Notes: generated by a model not told the origin, from the letters alone. DNA of 60,268 bases from DATATV01 sp035551355 (GCA_035551355.1 DASZNF010000016.1:1-60268); one strand, 5' to 3'. Counted from the first letter of the stretch, positions 6,754 to 16,283 are shown. Made by a program: numbers and translations.

Positions 6754-7959
6754 TCACCGGCAGACCCGGCGCAGACCGTCCACTAGGTCACCACGCGTCC
6801 CGATCTCCACTCCGGACAGACCAAGCCATTGCGCCATTGTGCCTAGTTCGCCGGCCAACTCGACGATCACCCTCGGGGTGTCCACTTCGGACTCGGAGAA
6901 GGCTCCTTGCACGCGCAACACGCCCGCGGCGCGGTCGGCCTTGAGGTCGACGCGGGCCACGAGGTCGCCGTCCAACAAGAACGGAAAGACGTAATAACCA
7001 TGTAAGCGCAACCGCTCCGGCACATAGATCTCAATCCGGTAGAAAAAGTCAAACAGCCGCTCGGCGCGCTCGCGGCGCCAGATCAGCGGGTCGAACGGGC
7101 ACAACAGGGCCCGCCCGGTGATGCGCCGCGGTGTGCGCGCCTGGACGTGCCGGTAGGCCGGAGCCGACCAGCCCCGCACCTCGACCGGCTCCAGCACGTC
7201 CGCGTCGACGAGTTCGGCCACCGCCTGCCGGCTGCGCTCGGGCGCGATCCGGTAGTAATCGCGCAGATCAGGCTCGGTGGCGACCCCGAAAGCCCGGGCC
7301 GCGCGCAGGGTCAGTTCCCGAGCCGCCTCGTCCCGATCGACCCGCCGGGCGAGCACCTCGGCCGGAATCACCCGCTCGGTGAGGTCGTACCGACGTTCGA
7401 ACCCACGCCGCGTCCCGGTCGTCAACTCGCCGGTAGCGAACAAATATTCACACGCCCGCTTCACATCGGACCGATTCCACCAGCCCCCGCGAGCTCGTTC
7501 TCCGCCGAGCCCCAACTCCCGCTCGACGGCTCCGGCCCCCATCGGCCCGAGTTCTTTGACAGTTGCCAGAACATCGGCCAGCAGACTGCGATTGGTCCGC
7601 ACGGAGGCGAAATAGCCGTCCTCGCTGGAGGCGTAGTTCTCCATCCGCCAGCGCAGCAGTGCCCAGTCGTCGACCGGAATGAGGCTGGCGACATGCGCCC
7701 AGTACTCGACCAGGAGGCGCGGTTTCCGCGCACTGTGCGCCCACGCGGCGTCGTCGACCAGCTCCATCGGGTAGGCGCCGAGCCGACTGAACAGCGGCAT
7801 GTAATGCGCCCGGACCGCGACATTGACCGAGTCGAGCTGGAGCAGTTGGACCCGGGACAGCACCTTGGCCAGATGCCGGCGCCCGGGCACGCCGGAGGGG
7901 CGCGGATCGGCAAAGCCCTGCGCGGCCAACGCCGTCCGCCGGGCCGCCTCGGCGCTCAT
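6754..7959 (-). CDS. YcaQ-like winged-helix protein (crosslink-repair DNA glycosylase family)
   Basis: This is an HTH_42/YcaQ family member. Family proteins such as E. coli YcaQ and Streptomyces AlkZ unhook DNA interstrand crosslinks and alkylated bases. The N-terminal winged-helix region has the catalytic QxD-type motif in VQLLQLDSVNV (about residues 38-48), followed by AHYMPLFSRLG. The C-terminal part with IWRRERAERLFDF and the YVFPFLLDGDLVARVDLKADR segment is characteristic. ATG at 7959 matches the family start; an in-frame GTG at 7977 is possible. It is divergent from the GNAT gene. It may protect against genotoxins, but the substrate is not known. Confidence 0.85.
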   Translation of the reverse strand: MSAEAARRTALAAQGFADPRPSGVPGRRHLAKVLSRVQLLQLDSVNVAVRAHYMPLFSRLGAYPMELVDDAAWAHSARKPRLLVEYWAHVASLIPVDDWALLRWRMENYASSEDGYFASVRTNRSLLADVLATVKELGPMGAGAVERELGLGGERARGGWWNRSDVKRACEYLFATGELTTGTRRGFERRYDLTERVIPAEVLARRVDRDEAARELTLRAARAFGVATEPDLRDYYRIAPERSRQAVAELVDADVLEPVEVRGWSAPAYRHVQARTPRRITGRALLCPFDPLIWRRERAERLFDFFYRIEIYVPERLRLHGYYVFPFLLDGDLVARVDLKADRAAGVLRVQGAFSESEVDTPRVIVELAGELGTMAQWLGLSGVEIGTRGDLVDGLRRVCR

Positions 7960-8134
7960 GGTGGAAACAGGCTGCACGATCACCACCGTGCCAGAGCCCA
8001 CCGACAGTTCCGCACCAGGTCACCCACCGTCGACACATCGAGCCAAGCGGCACACCTCCGCCATTCGCCAGACCCCTGGCGAATCGAGGGCCGCGGCGGT
8101 CCCCGGCCGACCGGTAATCCCCCGACCTCCACGG

Positions 8135-8140
8135 TAGGGT
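8135..8140 (+). promoter_or_regulatory. Candidate -10 box for a leaderless GNAT mRNA
   Basis: TAGGGT lies 8 nt before the GTG start at 8149, the spacing expected if transcription starts at the start codon. No clear -35 was identified. Confidence 0.45.
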
Positions 8141-8148
8141 CGGCAATC

Positions 8149-8712
8149 GTGGCTGAGGCGAGGGTGCATCCGGCGGTGACAGACGATGTCCCGGAGATCT
8201 CGCGGATCCAGCGGGACACCTGGCGGCTGGCCTACGCCGATCTGCTCCCCCCGGAAGTCTTTGCCGACTGGGACGACACCGCCGCCGAGCAGAGCTGGGC
8301 CCACGCCCTGCACGCCGGCCCCGCCCGGCTCTTCGTGGCCACCGAGGGCGACGACACCGTCGGGTTCTGTGCCGCGGGACCGGCCCCGGCCGACGAACTC
8401 GCCGGACCGGACGGTGAGCTTCCGCAAGACGCCGACTCCGTCATTCTCATCGGCGCACTTCTGGTCGAACCACGTTGGGGACGCCGCGGACACGGCGGGC
8501 GACTGCTCGCTACCGCTGCGAATGCGTTGCGAGAACAGGGATGCACGCGCGGTGTGGTCTGGGTGCCCGAACCGGACCGCGTCTCTCAGGCGTTCTTCGC
8601 CCGCGCCGGATGGCAACCGGACGGAGTGGCCCGCACACTGGACGCGGCCGGCCGCCCACTGCGCGAGATCCGGCTCGGCGGGACGCTGAGCCTTACGCTG
8701 GTTTCCCCTTGA
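8149..8712 (+). CDS. GNAT family N-acetyltransferase
   Basis: The 187-residue protein follows the GNAT fold. An N-terminal strand-helix carries ISRIQRDTWRLAYADLLPPEVF, and the central strand is followed by the acetyl-CoA pyrophosphate-binding turn in WGRRGHGGRLLATAANALREQG (about residues 109-130). The C-terminal region reads QAFFARAGWQPDGVARTL. The substrate is not evident. GTG at 8149 is the first codon at which homologous GNAT sequence begins; the same frame is open further upstream, but that part lies antisense to the YcaQ-like gene and is a shadow. Confidence 0.85.
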   Translation: MAEARVHPAVTDDVPEISRIQRDTWRLAYADLLPPEVFADWDDTAAEQSWAHALHAGPARLFVATEGDDTVGFCAAGPAPADELAGPDGELPQDADSVILIGALLVEPRWGRRGHGGRLLATAANALREQGCTRGVVWVPEPDRVSQAFFARAGWQPDGVARTLDAAGRPLREIRLGGTLSLTLVSP

Positions 8713-8788
8713 GTTTGCGACGATTCCCTCCGCACCAGCGAATCGTCCTGTTGACTTCGACAGGGCTGCGACGACGGCGGGGAGAACT

Positions 8789-9403
8789 GTGCTGACCTGG
8801 CTGTTGGTGACGCTGCTCGTCGCCATCGGATCAGCGCTGTTTCCGCCGCTCTCGGTGGAGCTGTTCATCGTCACGCTCGCCGCGCGCCATCCGCAGTACC
8901 CAGCCCTGCTGCTCGGCGCGATCGTCGCGATCGGACAGATCGCGGGCAAACTCCTCTACTTCTACGCCGGGCGCGGCTCCCTGCACCTGCCGGCCTTCAT
9001 CCACCGAAGCGCCGGAAAAACCAAGGCGGGCAACGAAAACGGCGTGCCGGCGGCCAACATCAAGCCGGAATCCGGGCCGCTGCGGGCCTGGCACCGGTTC
9101 GCCAACCAGTGCCGCCGCGGCTGGGCCTGGCTGCGGATGAAATGCCACGCCCACCCGAAATGGATGATGGCCTCCACCGCGACCAGCGCCGTCATCGGCA
9201 TTCCGCCGTTCATGGCCACCACCGTGCTGGCCGGTCTGGCCGGACTTTCCTTGCGGGCCTTCATTTTGTCCAGCCTGCCCGCGCGCTTCGTCCGGTTCAG
9301 TGTGCTGGCCGCGTCACCGATGCTGGTCGTGCACTTCGTCCCCGGCCTGCGCCACGGGCACCACCCCTTCTGGTTCCACTGGCTGCACTTCCTGGTGCAC
9401 TGA
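8789..9403 (+). CDS. VTT/DedA-type (SNARE-associated) small integral membrane protein
   Basis: The 204-residue product has hydrophobic helices at about residues 3-25 and 38-58 and a pair near 128-175, separated by a basic cytoplasmic loop. The re-entrant-like segments (FPPLSVELFIVTLAA and GIPPFMATTVLAGLAGL) fit the VTT domain of YqaA/DedA relatives, which are proposed lipid scramblases or transporters. The C-terminus is His-rich (LRHGHHPFWFHWLHFLVH). The GTG start is backed by GGGGAG 5 nt upstream. Its last 90 bp overlap the tail of the convergent APC permease gene. Confidence 0.7.
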   Translation: MLTWLLVTLLVAIGSALFPPLSVELFIVTLAARHPQYPALLLGAIVAIGQIAGKLLYFYAGRGSLHLPAFIHRSAGKTKAGNENGVPAANIKPESGPLRAWHRFANQCRRGWAWLRMKCHAHPKWMMASTATSAVIGIPPFMATTVLAGLAGLSLRAFILSSLPARFVRFSVLAASPMLVVHFVPGLRHGHHPFWFHWLHFLVH

Positions 9404-10714
9404 CCGGCGATACACCAGCGTCACCAGCACCCCGATCACCAGCCACACCGCGGCCACGACCAACGCCGGCCGGCTGGCCTCCACCAGCAACGCGATGATG
9501 ATCGCCGCTCCGGCCACCGGCACCGCAACCCACACGCCGAACCGCTTTTGCTTGGTACGCACCAAGAAATAGCCGACGACCGACGCGTGCAGCAACACGA
9601 ACGCGGTCAGCGCGCCCACGGTCACCATGGAGGACAACACATCCAGCCCATCCGACCGGGTCGCCGCCCACACCGCGATCACCAGCGTCGCGCCGGCGGA
9701 CACCAGGGTCGCGGTCAGCGGTGTCCGCGTGCGCGCCTGCACCCGGCCCAGCCACGCGGGCAGCTGACCCTGCCGGGACATCCCGTAAAGCAACCGGCTC
9801 GCCGCGGCTTGCGCCACCAACGCGGAGAACACCGGGCCAACTGCCTTCACCGCGCTGACCGTGGTGCCCAGCCAGCCGCCGATGGCCGAGCGCACGATGG
9901 TGAAGAACGCGCCGCCCTGCGCATCCGGATCGGCGGCCAACCGCGCGGGCGACACGGTCGAGATCAGGTCGGCCAGGTAGGTCTGCACGACGAACAGCAA
10001 TCCGGCCAGTACCAGGCAGAACAGCAGCGCGCGCCCGATCTGCCGGGGGCTGCCGGTGTTCTCCTCGGCGAAGCCGGCGATCGCGTCGAAACCCAGAAAC
10101 GACAGCACCGCAACGGAAACCGCGCTCAGCACCGCGGTCGGCACGAAGTTTCCGTTGCTGGTCAACGGAGTCAGCCAGCCCCGGGCCGGACCGTGCTGAA
10201 CCAGCACCACGATCGCACCGGCCACGAACAACGCCAGCACGATGATCTCCACCGCCAGCATCACCAGGCCGACCCGCGCGGCGATCCGCACCCCGGCCAG
10301 GTTCAGCCCGGTGAACACCACGATGGCCACCCCGGTAGTCAGCCACTGCGGCAGCGCGGGCACCAGGGAATGGGTGGCGATCCCGGTGAACAACGCGGCC
10401 ACGCTCGGGATGAACAGGTAGTCCAGCCCGGCCATCCAGCCGGCCAGGAAGCCGGGGAACCGGCCAAGCCCGGCGGCGGCGTAGGCGGACACCGAACCGG
10501 CCCGGGGCACCGCAGCCGACATCCGGGCGTAGGACCACGCGGTGAAGCCCATCGCGACGGTGGCCACCACGAACACCAGCGCGGTCGCGCCGAAGCTCTT
10601 GGCGTCCAGGACCCCGAAGATGCTGATCGGCGCGGTCGGCCCGATGAACAGCAGGCCGTACACGATCAGGTCACGGGTGGACAGGCTGCGCCGTAGGGTC
10701 GCCTCGCCGGACAT
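9314..10714 (-). CDS. APC family amino acid permease
   Basis: The 466-residue protein has about twelve hydrophobic helices and the APC N-terminal signature: RDLIVYGLLFIGPTAPISIFG (helix 1, unwound GxT region) and then GFTAWSYARMSAAVPRAGSVSAYA. ATG 10714 is preferred to GTG 10720 because GGAG sits 6 nt upstream of it. The family imports or exchanges amino acids or polyamines across the cytoplasmic membrane; the substrate cannot be read from the sequence. The hydrophilic end (GVVPVAQAGDEVHDQHR) is encoded within the region antisense to the VTT gene. Confidence 0.9.
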   Translation of the reverse strand: MSGEATLRRSLSTRDLIVYGLLFIGPTAPISIFGVLDAKSFGATALVFVVATVAMGFTAWSYARMSAAVPRAGSVSAYAAAGLGRFPGFLAGWMAGLDYLFIPSVAALFTGIATHSLVPALPQWLTTGVAIVVFTGLNLAGVRIAARVGLVMLAVEIIVLALFVAGAIVVLVQHGPARGWLTPLTSNGNFVPTAVLSAVSVAVLSFLGFDAIAGFAEENTGSPRQIGRALLFCLVLAGLLFVVQTYLADLISTVSPARLAADPDAQGGAFFTIVRSAIGGWLGTTVSAVKAVGPVFSALVAQAAASRLLYGMSRQGQLPAWLGRVQARTRTPLTATLVSAGATLVIAVWAATRSDGLDVLSSMVTVGALTAFVLLHASVVGYFLVRTKQKRFGVWVAVPVAGAAIIIALLVEASRPALVVAAVWLVIGVLVTLVYRRSVHQEVQPVEPEGVVPVAQAGDEVHDQHR

Positions 10715-10879
10715 TCGCACTCCACAGTGGACTCGTCAACACTCCGACCAGCGTCAACGTCATCCCACCACGGCACATTCCGGGAGTGTTCCGCGTACCA
10801 CTGTGCGGGACGAACCGGAACAGCGCGACCTCGATGGTGGTTTGCTCAGGTGGAAGTCGAACAACGGAAGGAGCGGGCC

Positions 10880-11305
10880 ATGGCGGAGCTTGAGGTGCGC
10901 CGGGTGGGCAACCACGAGTTCACCGGACACAACGACCGGGGCGCCGAGGTGACGCTGGGCCGGGCCGGTGCGGAGGGTTCGTTCACCCCGGCCGAGCTGC
11001 TGCAGATCGCGGTGGCCGGGTGCTCGGCGGTGACCGCCGAGGAGCTGATCGCCCGGCGGGTGGGCGCGGATTCGGCGTTCACCGTGGGTGTGGACGCCGA
11101 CCGCCGCCCGGGATCGCACGAGCTCGACGCCATCCACGTCGGTTTCGACATCGACGTGTCGGGACTGGACGACACGGGCCGGGCCCAACTGGAAACGGTG
11201 GTGCGCAACGCGTTGGACCAGTTGTGCACGGTCAGCCGCACGGTGAAGCACGGCGCTCCGGTCAGCGTCGACGTGCTGCCGGTGGCAGCCGACCGGGCCA
11301 ACTGA
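10880..11305 (+). CDS. OsmC family protein
   Basis: The 141-residue product fits OsmC/Ohr-type proteins, thiol-dependent peroxidases that reduce organic hydroperoxides as dimers. The TPAELLQIAVAGCSAVTAEEL segment near residues 35-55 contains the conserved Cys. The second conserved cysteine is in the LDQLCTVSRTVKHGAPV region (about residue 115), matching the family CPVSxxL position. A GGAAGGAG site lies about 8 nt before ATG 10880. It stands alone, divergent from the permease and convergent with the TPR gene. Confidence 0.88.
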   Translation: MAELEVRRVGNHEFTGHNDRGAEVTLGRAGAEGSFTPAELLQIAVAGCSAVTAEELIARRVGADSAFTVGVDADRRPGSHELDAIHVGFDIDVSGLDDTGRAQLETVVRNALDQLCTVSRTVKHGAPVSVDVLPVAADRAN

Positions 11306-11339
11306 GCCAGGCGAGAAAGCCCAGCCCAAGAGAGAAACT

Positions 11340-11798
11340 TCAGGCGGTGCGGACCGGGTCGGCGTCGGCCAGTTGCAGGGCGTGCCGCATGGTCTCCCTG
11401 GCCCGCCGCCGGTCCCCGGCGATGTCGTAGGCGTGCGCCAGCCGGTACCAGCGGCGCCAGTCCTCCGGTTTGTCGTCCAGATCGGCCTTGCACTGGTCGA
11501 ACCAGGCATCGGCGGCCGGGCGCTCGATCCGGCCGGACGGACGGCGGGGCAGCTCGGAGGTGTCCGGCAGCTGCCCCTCCTCGGCCAGCCGCCGGGCCAG
11601 CCGCTCCACCCGCACCCCGAACCGCAGGTTCACCACCGCGATCCAGATGCCGACCAACGGCAGCAGGAACGCGCCGATCCCCAGCCCGATGCCGACCGCG
11701 CCACCGGACTCCAGCAGCCATACCGCCCGCTGCCCGATGAGCACGAAGTAGGCCACCAGGAACAGCGTCAGGATGATGGCCGTGGTCCGGGTCCTCAC
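11340..11798 (-). CDS. Membrane protein with two TM helices and a TPR-like tail
   Basis: The 152-residue protein has two hydrophobic helices (about 7-27 and 34-57) and a cytoplasmic C-terminal part. That part includes a TPR-like helix pair (PEDWRRWYRLAHAYDIAGDRRRARETMRHAL, about 110-141). The role is unknown; a scaffolding function is possible. Its GTG start overlaps the dapB stop by GTGA (11795-11798), so it is translationally coupled to dapB. Confidence 0.75.
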   Translation of the reverse strand: MRTRTTAIILTLFLVAYFVLIGQRAVWLLESGGAVGIGLGIGAFLLPLVGIWIAVVNLRFGVRVERLARRLAEEGQLPDTSELPRRPSGRIERPAADAWFDQCKADLDDKPEDWRRWYRLAHAYDIAGDRRRARETMRHALQLADADPVRTA

Positions 11799-12577
11799 AG
11801 TTCGAGCATCGCATCCAGGCCGACGGTCAGCCCCGGACGGCCCAGGATCGACCGCACGCCCAGCAGCACGCCGGGCATGAACGAGCTGCGGTCCAGCGAG
11901 TCGTGCCGGATGGTCAGGATCTCGCCCTCGGTGCCGAACAGCACCTCCTGGTGGGCCACCAATCCGGCCAGCCGCACCGAGTGCACCCGCACCCCGTCCA
12001 CGGTCGCGCCGCGCGCGCCGTCCAGTTCCTGGGTGGTGGCGTCGGGCGGCGCGCCGAGTCCGGCGTCGGCGCGGGCCTGGCCGATCAGCCGGGCGGTGTG
12101 CGCGGCGGTGCCCGATGGGGCGTCGGCCTTGCGCGGGTGGTGCAGCTCGATGACCTCGGCCGACTCGTAGTACTTCGCGGCCAGCTGGGCGAACCGCATG
12201 GACAGCACCGCGCCGATGGCGAAGTTCGGCGCGATCAGCACGCCAAGATCCGGCTTGCCGGCCAGCAGGGATCGCACGGTGTCCAGCTTGTCGTTGTCGA
12301 ACCCGCTGGTGCCGACCACCGCGTGGATGCCGTTGTCGGCGCAGAACCGCAGGTTGTCCAGCACGGCCTCGGGGTGGGTGAAGTCCACCACCACCTCGGC
12401 CCGCGCGTCGACGAGGTCCTCCCGCCGGTCACCGGCGTCCACCCCGGCCACGACTCGCAGGTCAGCCGCGGCGTCCACCGCGGCGCAGACCGTCGCGCCC
12501 ATCCGGCCGCGGGCGCCGAACACACCGACCCGGATCGGGTCGTCGGCGCCGCGGGCGGGACTCGTGCTGTCGGTCAA
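11795..12577 (-). CDS. dapB: 4-hydroxy-tetrahydrodipicolinate reductase
   Basis: DapB reduces the dapA product with NAD(P)H in the diaminopimelate/lysine pathway, supplying peptidoglycan precursors. The sequence shows the N-terminal nucleotide-binding turn (VGVFGARGRMGATV, about residues 17-30), VVDFTHPEAV, VVGTSGF, APNFAIGA and the catalytic signature ELHHPRKADAPSGTA. The start TTG at 12577 is the first start codon in frame and has GAGGTGA 4 nt upstream; it gives 260 residues. The start overlaps the stop of the upstream M16 peptidase gene. Confidence 0.97.
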   Translation of the reverse strand: MTDSTSPARGADDPIRVGVFGARGRMGATVCAAVDAAADLRVVAGVDAGDRREDLVDARAEVVVDFTHPEAVLDNLRFCADNGIHAVVGTSGFDNDKLDTVRSLLAGKPDLGVLIAPNFAIGAVLSMRFAQLAAKYYESAEVIELHHPRKADAPSGTAAHTARLIGQARADAGLGAPPDATTQELDGARGATVDGVRVHSVRLAGLVAHQEVLFGTEGEILTIRHDSLDRSSFMPGVLLGVRSILGRPGLTVGLDAMLEL

Positions 12578-13977
12578 CTCATCACCTCGTGCAGTTCGAC
12601 GGGGAGGTCCCGCTCGGCAGCGTACGGGCCGACCACGGCAGCGGCGACGGGGCGGCGCAGCAGGTCCCCGGCCAGCGCGGCCACCTGCGCCGGGGTGACC
12701 GACTCGATCCGGGCCAGCTGGGCCTCCACGGTCAGGTGGTCGGCGTAGTTCAGCTCGCCCTTGCCGATCCGGGACATCCGGGAACCGGAGTCCTCCAAGC
12801 CCAGCACCAGTCCGCCGCGCAGCTGGCCCTTGCCCCGGGCCACCTCGGCGTCGGTCAGTCCGTTGGCGGCCACATCGGAGAGCACCGCGCGCAGCACCTT
12901 GGCCACATCGCCGAACCGGTCCGGGTTGGCCCCGGCGTAGATGGCCAGCGCGCCGGTGTCGGCATAGGAATAGATCGAGGAATACACCTGGTAGGCCAGG
13001 CCGCGGCGTTCCCGGACCTCCTGGAACAGCCGGGAGGACATGCCACCGCCCAGCGCCGCGTTCAGCACGCCGAGGGTGAACCGGCGCTCGTCGTGCCGGG
13101 AGAACGTGCGCACGCCCAGCATCAGGTGGGCCTGTTCGGTGTCGTCGGTGCGCAGTTCCAAACGCGGCCGCTGCCTGCCGCGCAGGTTGCCCACCCGCGG
13201 CGCGACCGGCGTGGCCTCGCCGCCGAGGCGTTCGGCCAGAGCCTTGCGCGCCAACCGGAGCACCTGATTGTGCTCGACGTTTCCGGCCACTGCCAACACC
13301 ATCCGGTGCGGCTGGTAGCGACGGCGGTAGAACCCGTAGAGCGCGTCCCGGGTCATGCCGGTGATGGATTCCTCGCTGCCCAGAACGGATCGGCCCAGCG
13401 GGTGATCGCCGAGCAGCGCGGTGGAGAAGGTCTCGTGCAGCAGGTCCTCGGGATCGTCGTCGCGCATGGCGATCTCTTCCAGGACGACGCTGCGCTCCAT
13501 CTCCATGTCCGGCTTGGCGCACTGCGCGTAGAACACCACGTCGCACAACACATCCACGGCCAGCGGCAGGTCGGAATCCAGGGCGTGCACGTAGAAACAG
13601 GTGTGTTCCTTGGAGGTGAACGCGTTGAGCTCGCCGCCGACCGCGTCGACCTCCTCGGCGATCCGGGCCGCGGTGCGCTTGCGGGTTCCCTTGAACAGCA
13701 GGTGTTCCAGGTAGTGCGCGGCACCGGCCACCGGGGCCGACTCGTCCCGGGAACCGATCGCCACCCACAGGCCGACCGCGGCCGAGCGCACCCCGGGCAC
13801 CTGCTCGGTGATCACCCGCAGGCCGCCGGGCAACACGCTGCGCCGGACCACGTTCCCGGTGGACCCGGCCTCCAGCAGCCGGGTGGTGCCGGGCCGTTGC
13901 AGATGGCCCAGCGGGGCAGGACGGGCACGGCCGCGGACGCCCGAGGCGTCCGCGGCCGCGGTGGGCTCACCACTCAC
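12574..13977 (-). CDS. M16 family zinc metallopeptidase (PNPase-linked processing-peptidase type)
   Basis: This 467-residue protein is a single-chain M16B peptidase. The inverted zinc motif HxxEH is H88-Y-L-E91-H92, and the third ligand region follows in ERSVVLEEI (about 160-170). The C-terminal half (GMSSRLFQEVRERRGLAYQVYS) carries the conserved R/Y pair that binds the substrate C-terminus. Homologues sit directly after pnp in many actinobacteria and firmicutes; the substrate is unknown. Its GTG start overlaps the pnp stop (GTGA at 13974-13977), indicating translational coupling. Confidence 0.93.
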   Translation of the reverse strand: MSGEPTAAADASGVRGRARPAPLGHLQRPGTTRLLEAGSTGNVVRRSVLPGGLRVITEQVPGVRSAAVGLWVAIGSRDESAPVAGAAHYLEHLLFKGTRKRTAARIAEEVDAVGGELNAFTSKEHTCFYVHALDSDLPLAVDVLCDVVFYAQCAKPDMEMERSVVLEEIAMRDDDPEDLLHETFSTALLGDHPLGRSVLGSEESITGMTRDALYGFYRRRYQPHRMVLAVAGNVEHNQVLRLARKALAERLGGEATPVAPRVGNLRGRQRPRLELRTDDTEQAHLMLGVRTFSRHDERRFTLGVLNAALGGGMSSRLFQEVRERRGLAYQVYSSIYSYADTGALAIYAGANPDRFGDVAKVLRAVLSDVAANGLTDAEVARGKGQLRGGLVLGLEDSGSRMSRIGKGELNYADHLTVEAQLARIESVTPAQVAALAGDLLRRPVAAAVVGPYAAERDLPVELHEVMS

Positions 13978-16214
13978 GTCGTCGCCGGCTCCGGGGTCGC
14001 CGGGGCCTGCTCAGCAGCGGGAGTCTCCTCCTGCACGACAACGAGGCTGATCTTGCCGCGCTGGTCGATGTCCGCGATCTCCACCCGGAGCTTGTCGCCG
14101 ACCTTGACCACGTCCTCGACCTTGCCGATGCGCTTTCCGTTGCCCAGCTTGGAAATGTGCACCAGGCCGTCCTTGCCGGGCAGCAGCGAGACGAACGCGC
14201 CGTAGGCCGCGGTCTTCACCACGGTGCCCAGGAAGCGCTCGCCCACCTTGGGCAGCTGCGGGTTGGCGATCGCGTTGATCATGTCGATCGCCGCGTCCGC
14301 CGCCGGGCCGTCGTTGGCGCCGATGTAGATGGTGCCGTCGTCCTCGATCGAGACGTCGGCGCCGGTCTCCTCGGTGATCGACTTGATCATCTTGCCCTTC
14401 GGCCCGATCACCTCGCCGATCTTGTCGATCGGGATGTGGATCGAGGTGACCCGCGGCGCGTAGGGGCTCTGCTCGTCCGGGGCGTCGATGGCCTCGGCCA
14501 TGACCTCCAGGATGCTCAGCCGCGCGTCCCGGGCCTGGGACAGCGCCTGGCCCAGCACCTCCGAGGGAATGCCGTCCAGCTTGGTGTCCAGCTGCAGCGC
14601 GGTCACGAACTGCTTGGTGCCCGCCACCTTGAAGTCCATGTCGCCGAACGCGTCCTCGGCGCCCAGGATGTCGGTGATCGCGACGTACTGGGTCTTGCCG
14701 TCGACCTGGTCGGAGACCAGGCCCATGGCGATACCCGACACCGGGGCCTTCAGCGGCACACCGGCGTTGAGCAGCGACATAGTGGACGCGCACACCGAGC
14801 CCATCGAGGTGGACCCGTTGGAGCCAAGCGCCTCGGAGACCTGGCGGATGGCGTACGGGAACTCCTCGCGCTTGGGCAGCACCGGCACCAGCGCCCGCTC
14901 GGCCAGCGCGCCGTGGCCGATCTCGCGCCGCTTGGGCGAGCCGACCCGGCCGGTCTCACCGGTCGAGTAGGGCGGGAAGTTGTAGTGGTGCAGGTAGCGC
15001 TTGGTGGTGTCCGGCCCCAGGGTGTCCAGGGACTGCTCCATGCGCAGCATGTTCAGCGTGGTGACGCCCATGATCTGGGTCTCGCCGCGCTCGAACAGCG
15101 CCGAGCCGTGGGCCCTTGGCACGACCTCGACCTCGGCCGAGAGCTGCCGGATGTCGGTGATGCCACGGCCGTCGATGCGGATCTTGTCGCGCAGGATCCG
15201 CTGCCGGACCAGCTTCTTGGTGAGCGCCCGGAACGCGGCGCCGATCTCCTTGTCGCGGCCCTCGAAGGCCTCGCCCTCGCCGAGCCCGACCTTGGTCAGC
15301 GCCAGGGCCTTGGTCTCGTCGATCTTGGCCTCGCGCTCCTGCTTGCCCGCGATGGTCAGCGCGGCGGCGAGCTCGTCGGTGACGGCGGCCGACACGGCCT
15401 CGAAGGCGTCCGGCTGGTAGGCCGGGAAGGTCGGGAAGTCGCCGGTCTCCTTGGCCGCGACCGTGGCCAGCTGGGCCTGGGCCTCGCAGAGCGCACGGAT
15501 GAACGGCTTGGCGGCCTCAAGGCCACCGGCCACGACCTCTTCGGTCGGCGCGCCTGCGCCCTCGCCCACCAGGTCGATCACGTTGTCGGTGGCCTCGGCC
15601 TCGACCATCATAATGGCCACGTCGTCGTCCACGACCCGGCCGGCCACGACCATGTCGAACACGGCCTTGGACGTCTGCTCGCGGGTCGGGAAGCACACCC
15701 ACTGCCCGTCGATCAGCGCGATCCGCACGCCGCCGATCGGGCCGGAGAAGGGCAGCCCGGACAGCTGGGTGGAGGCGGAGGCGGCGTTGATGGCGACCGC
15801 GTCGTACACGTCCTGCGGGTTGAGCGACAGAACGGTGACCACGACCTGGATCTCGTTGCGCAGGCCGTCCACGAAGGACGGACGCAGCGGCCGGTCGATC
15901 AGCCGGCAGGTCAGGATGGCGTCCGTGGACGGACGGCCCTCGCGGCGGAAGTAGGAGCCGGGAATCCGGCCCGCGGCGTACATCCGCTCCTCGACGTCCA
16001 CCGTCAGCGGGAAGAAGTCGAACTGGTCCTTGGGGTGCTTGGACGCGGTGGTCGCGGACAGCAGCATGGTCTCGTCGTCCAGATAGGCCACGACGCTGCC
16101 TGCGGCCTGACGGGCCAGGCGGCCCGTTTCGAACCGGACGGTGCGGGTGCCGAAGCGACCGTTGTCGATGGTCGCGGTGGTCTCGTGCACCGACCCGTCG
16201 TTGAAATCGGTCAT
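13974..16214 (-). CDS. pnp: Polyribonucleotide nucleotidyltransferase (PNPase)
   Basis: PNPase degrades RNA 3'-to-5' phosphorolytically and can add tails; in actinobacteria it is also called GpsI. The 746-residue product shows two RNase PH domains joined by a helical region (first: GRLARQAAGSVVAYLDDETMLL, RPSTDAILTCRLIDRPLRPSF; second: VEVVPRAHGSALFERGETQ, GGKTQYVAITDILGAEDAFGD-type motif). A KH domain (IHIPIDKIGEVIGPKGKMIK, about 600-655) and an S1 domain (GTVVKTAAYGAFVSLLPGKDGLVHISKL) follow. ATG 16214 has AGGAGAG about 9 nt upstream. rpsO precedes it on the same strand. Confidence 0.98.
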   Translation of the reverse strand: MTDFNDGSVHETTATIDNGRFGTRTVRFETGRLARQAAGSVVAYLDDETMLLSATTASKHPKDQFDFFPLTVDVEERMYAAGRIPGSYFRREGRPSTDAILTCRLIDRPLRPSFVDGLRNEIQVVVTVLSLNPQDVYDAVAINAASASTQLSGLPFSGPIGGVRIALIDGQWVCFPTREQTSKAVFDMVVAGRVVDDDVAIMMVEAEATDNVIDLVGEGAGAPTEEVVAGGLEAAKPFIRALCEAQAQLATVAAKETGDFPTFPAYQPDAFEAVSAAVTDELAAALTIAGKQEREAKIDETKALALTKVGLGEGEAFEGRDKEIGAAFRALTKKLVRQRILRDKIRIDGRGITDIRQLSAEVEVVPRAHGSALFERGETQIMGVTTLNMLRMEQSLDTLGPDTTKRYLHHYNFPPYSTGETGRVGSPKRREIGHGALAERALVPVLPKREEFPYAIRQVSEALGSNGSTSMGSVCASTMSLLNAGVPLKAPVSGIAMGLVSDQVDGKTQYVAITDILGAEDAFGDMDFKVAGTKQFVTALQLDTKLDGIPSEVLGQALSQARDARLSILEVMAEAIDAPDEQSPYAPRVTSIHIPIDKIGEVIGPKGKMIKSITEETGADVSIEDDGTIYIGANDGPAADAAIDMINAIANPQLPKVGERFLGTVVKTAAYGAFVSLLPGKDGLVHISKLGNGKRIGKVEDVVKVGDKLRVEIADIDQRGKISLVVVQEETPAAEQAPATPEPATT

Positions 16215-16283
16215 ACGGGTTATCTCTCCTCGTCTTGCGACCGCGGGCACCATTCGCGACGAGGCCGGTCTTCGATTGAAGTC

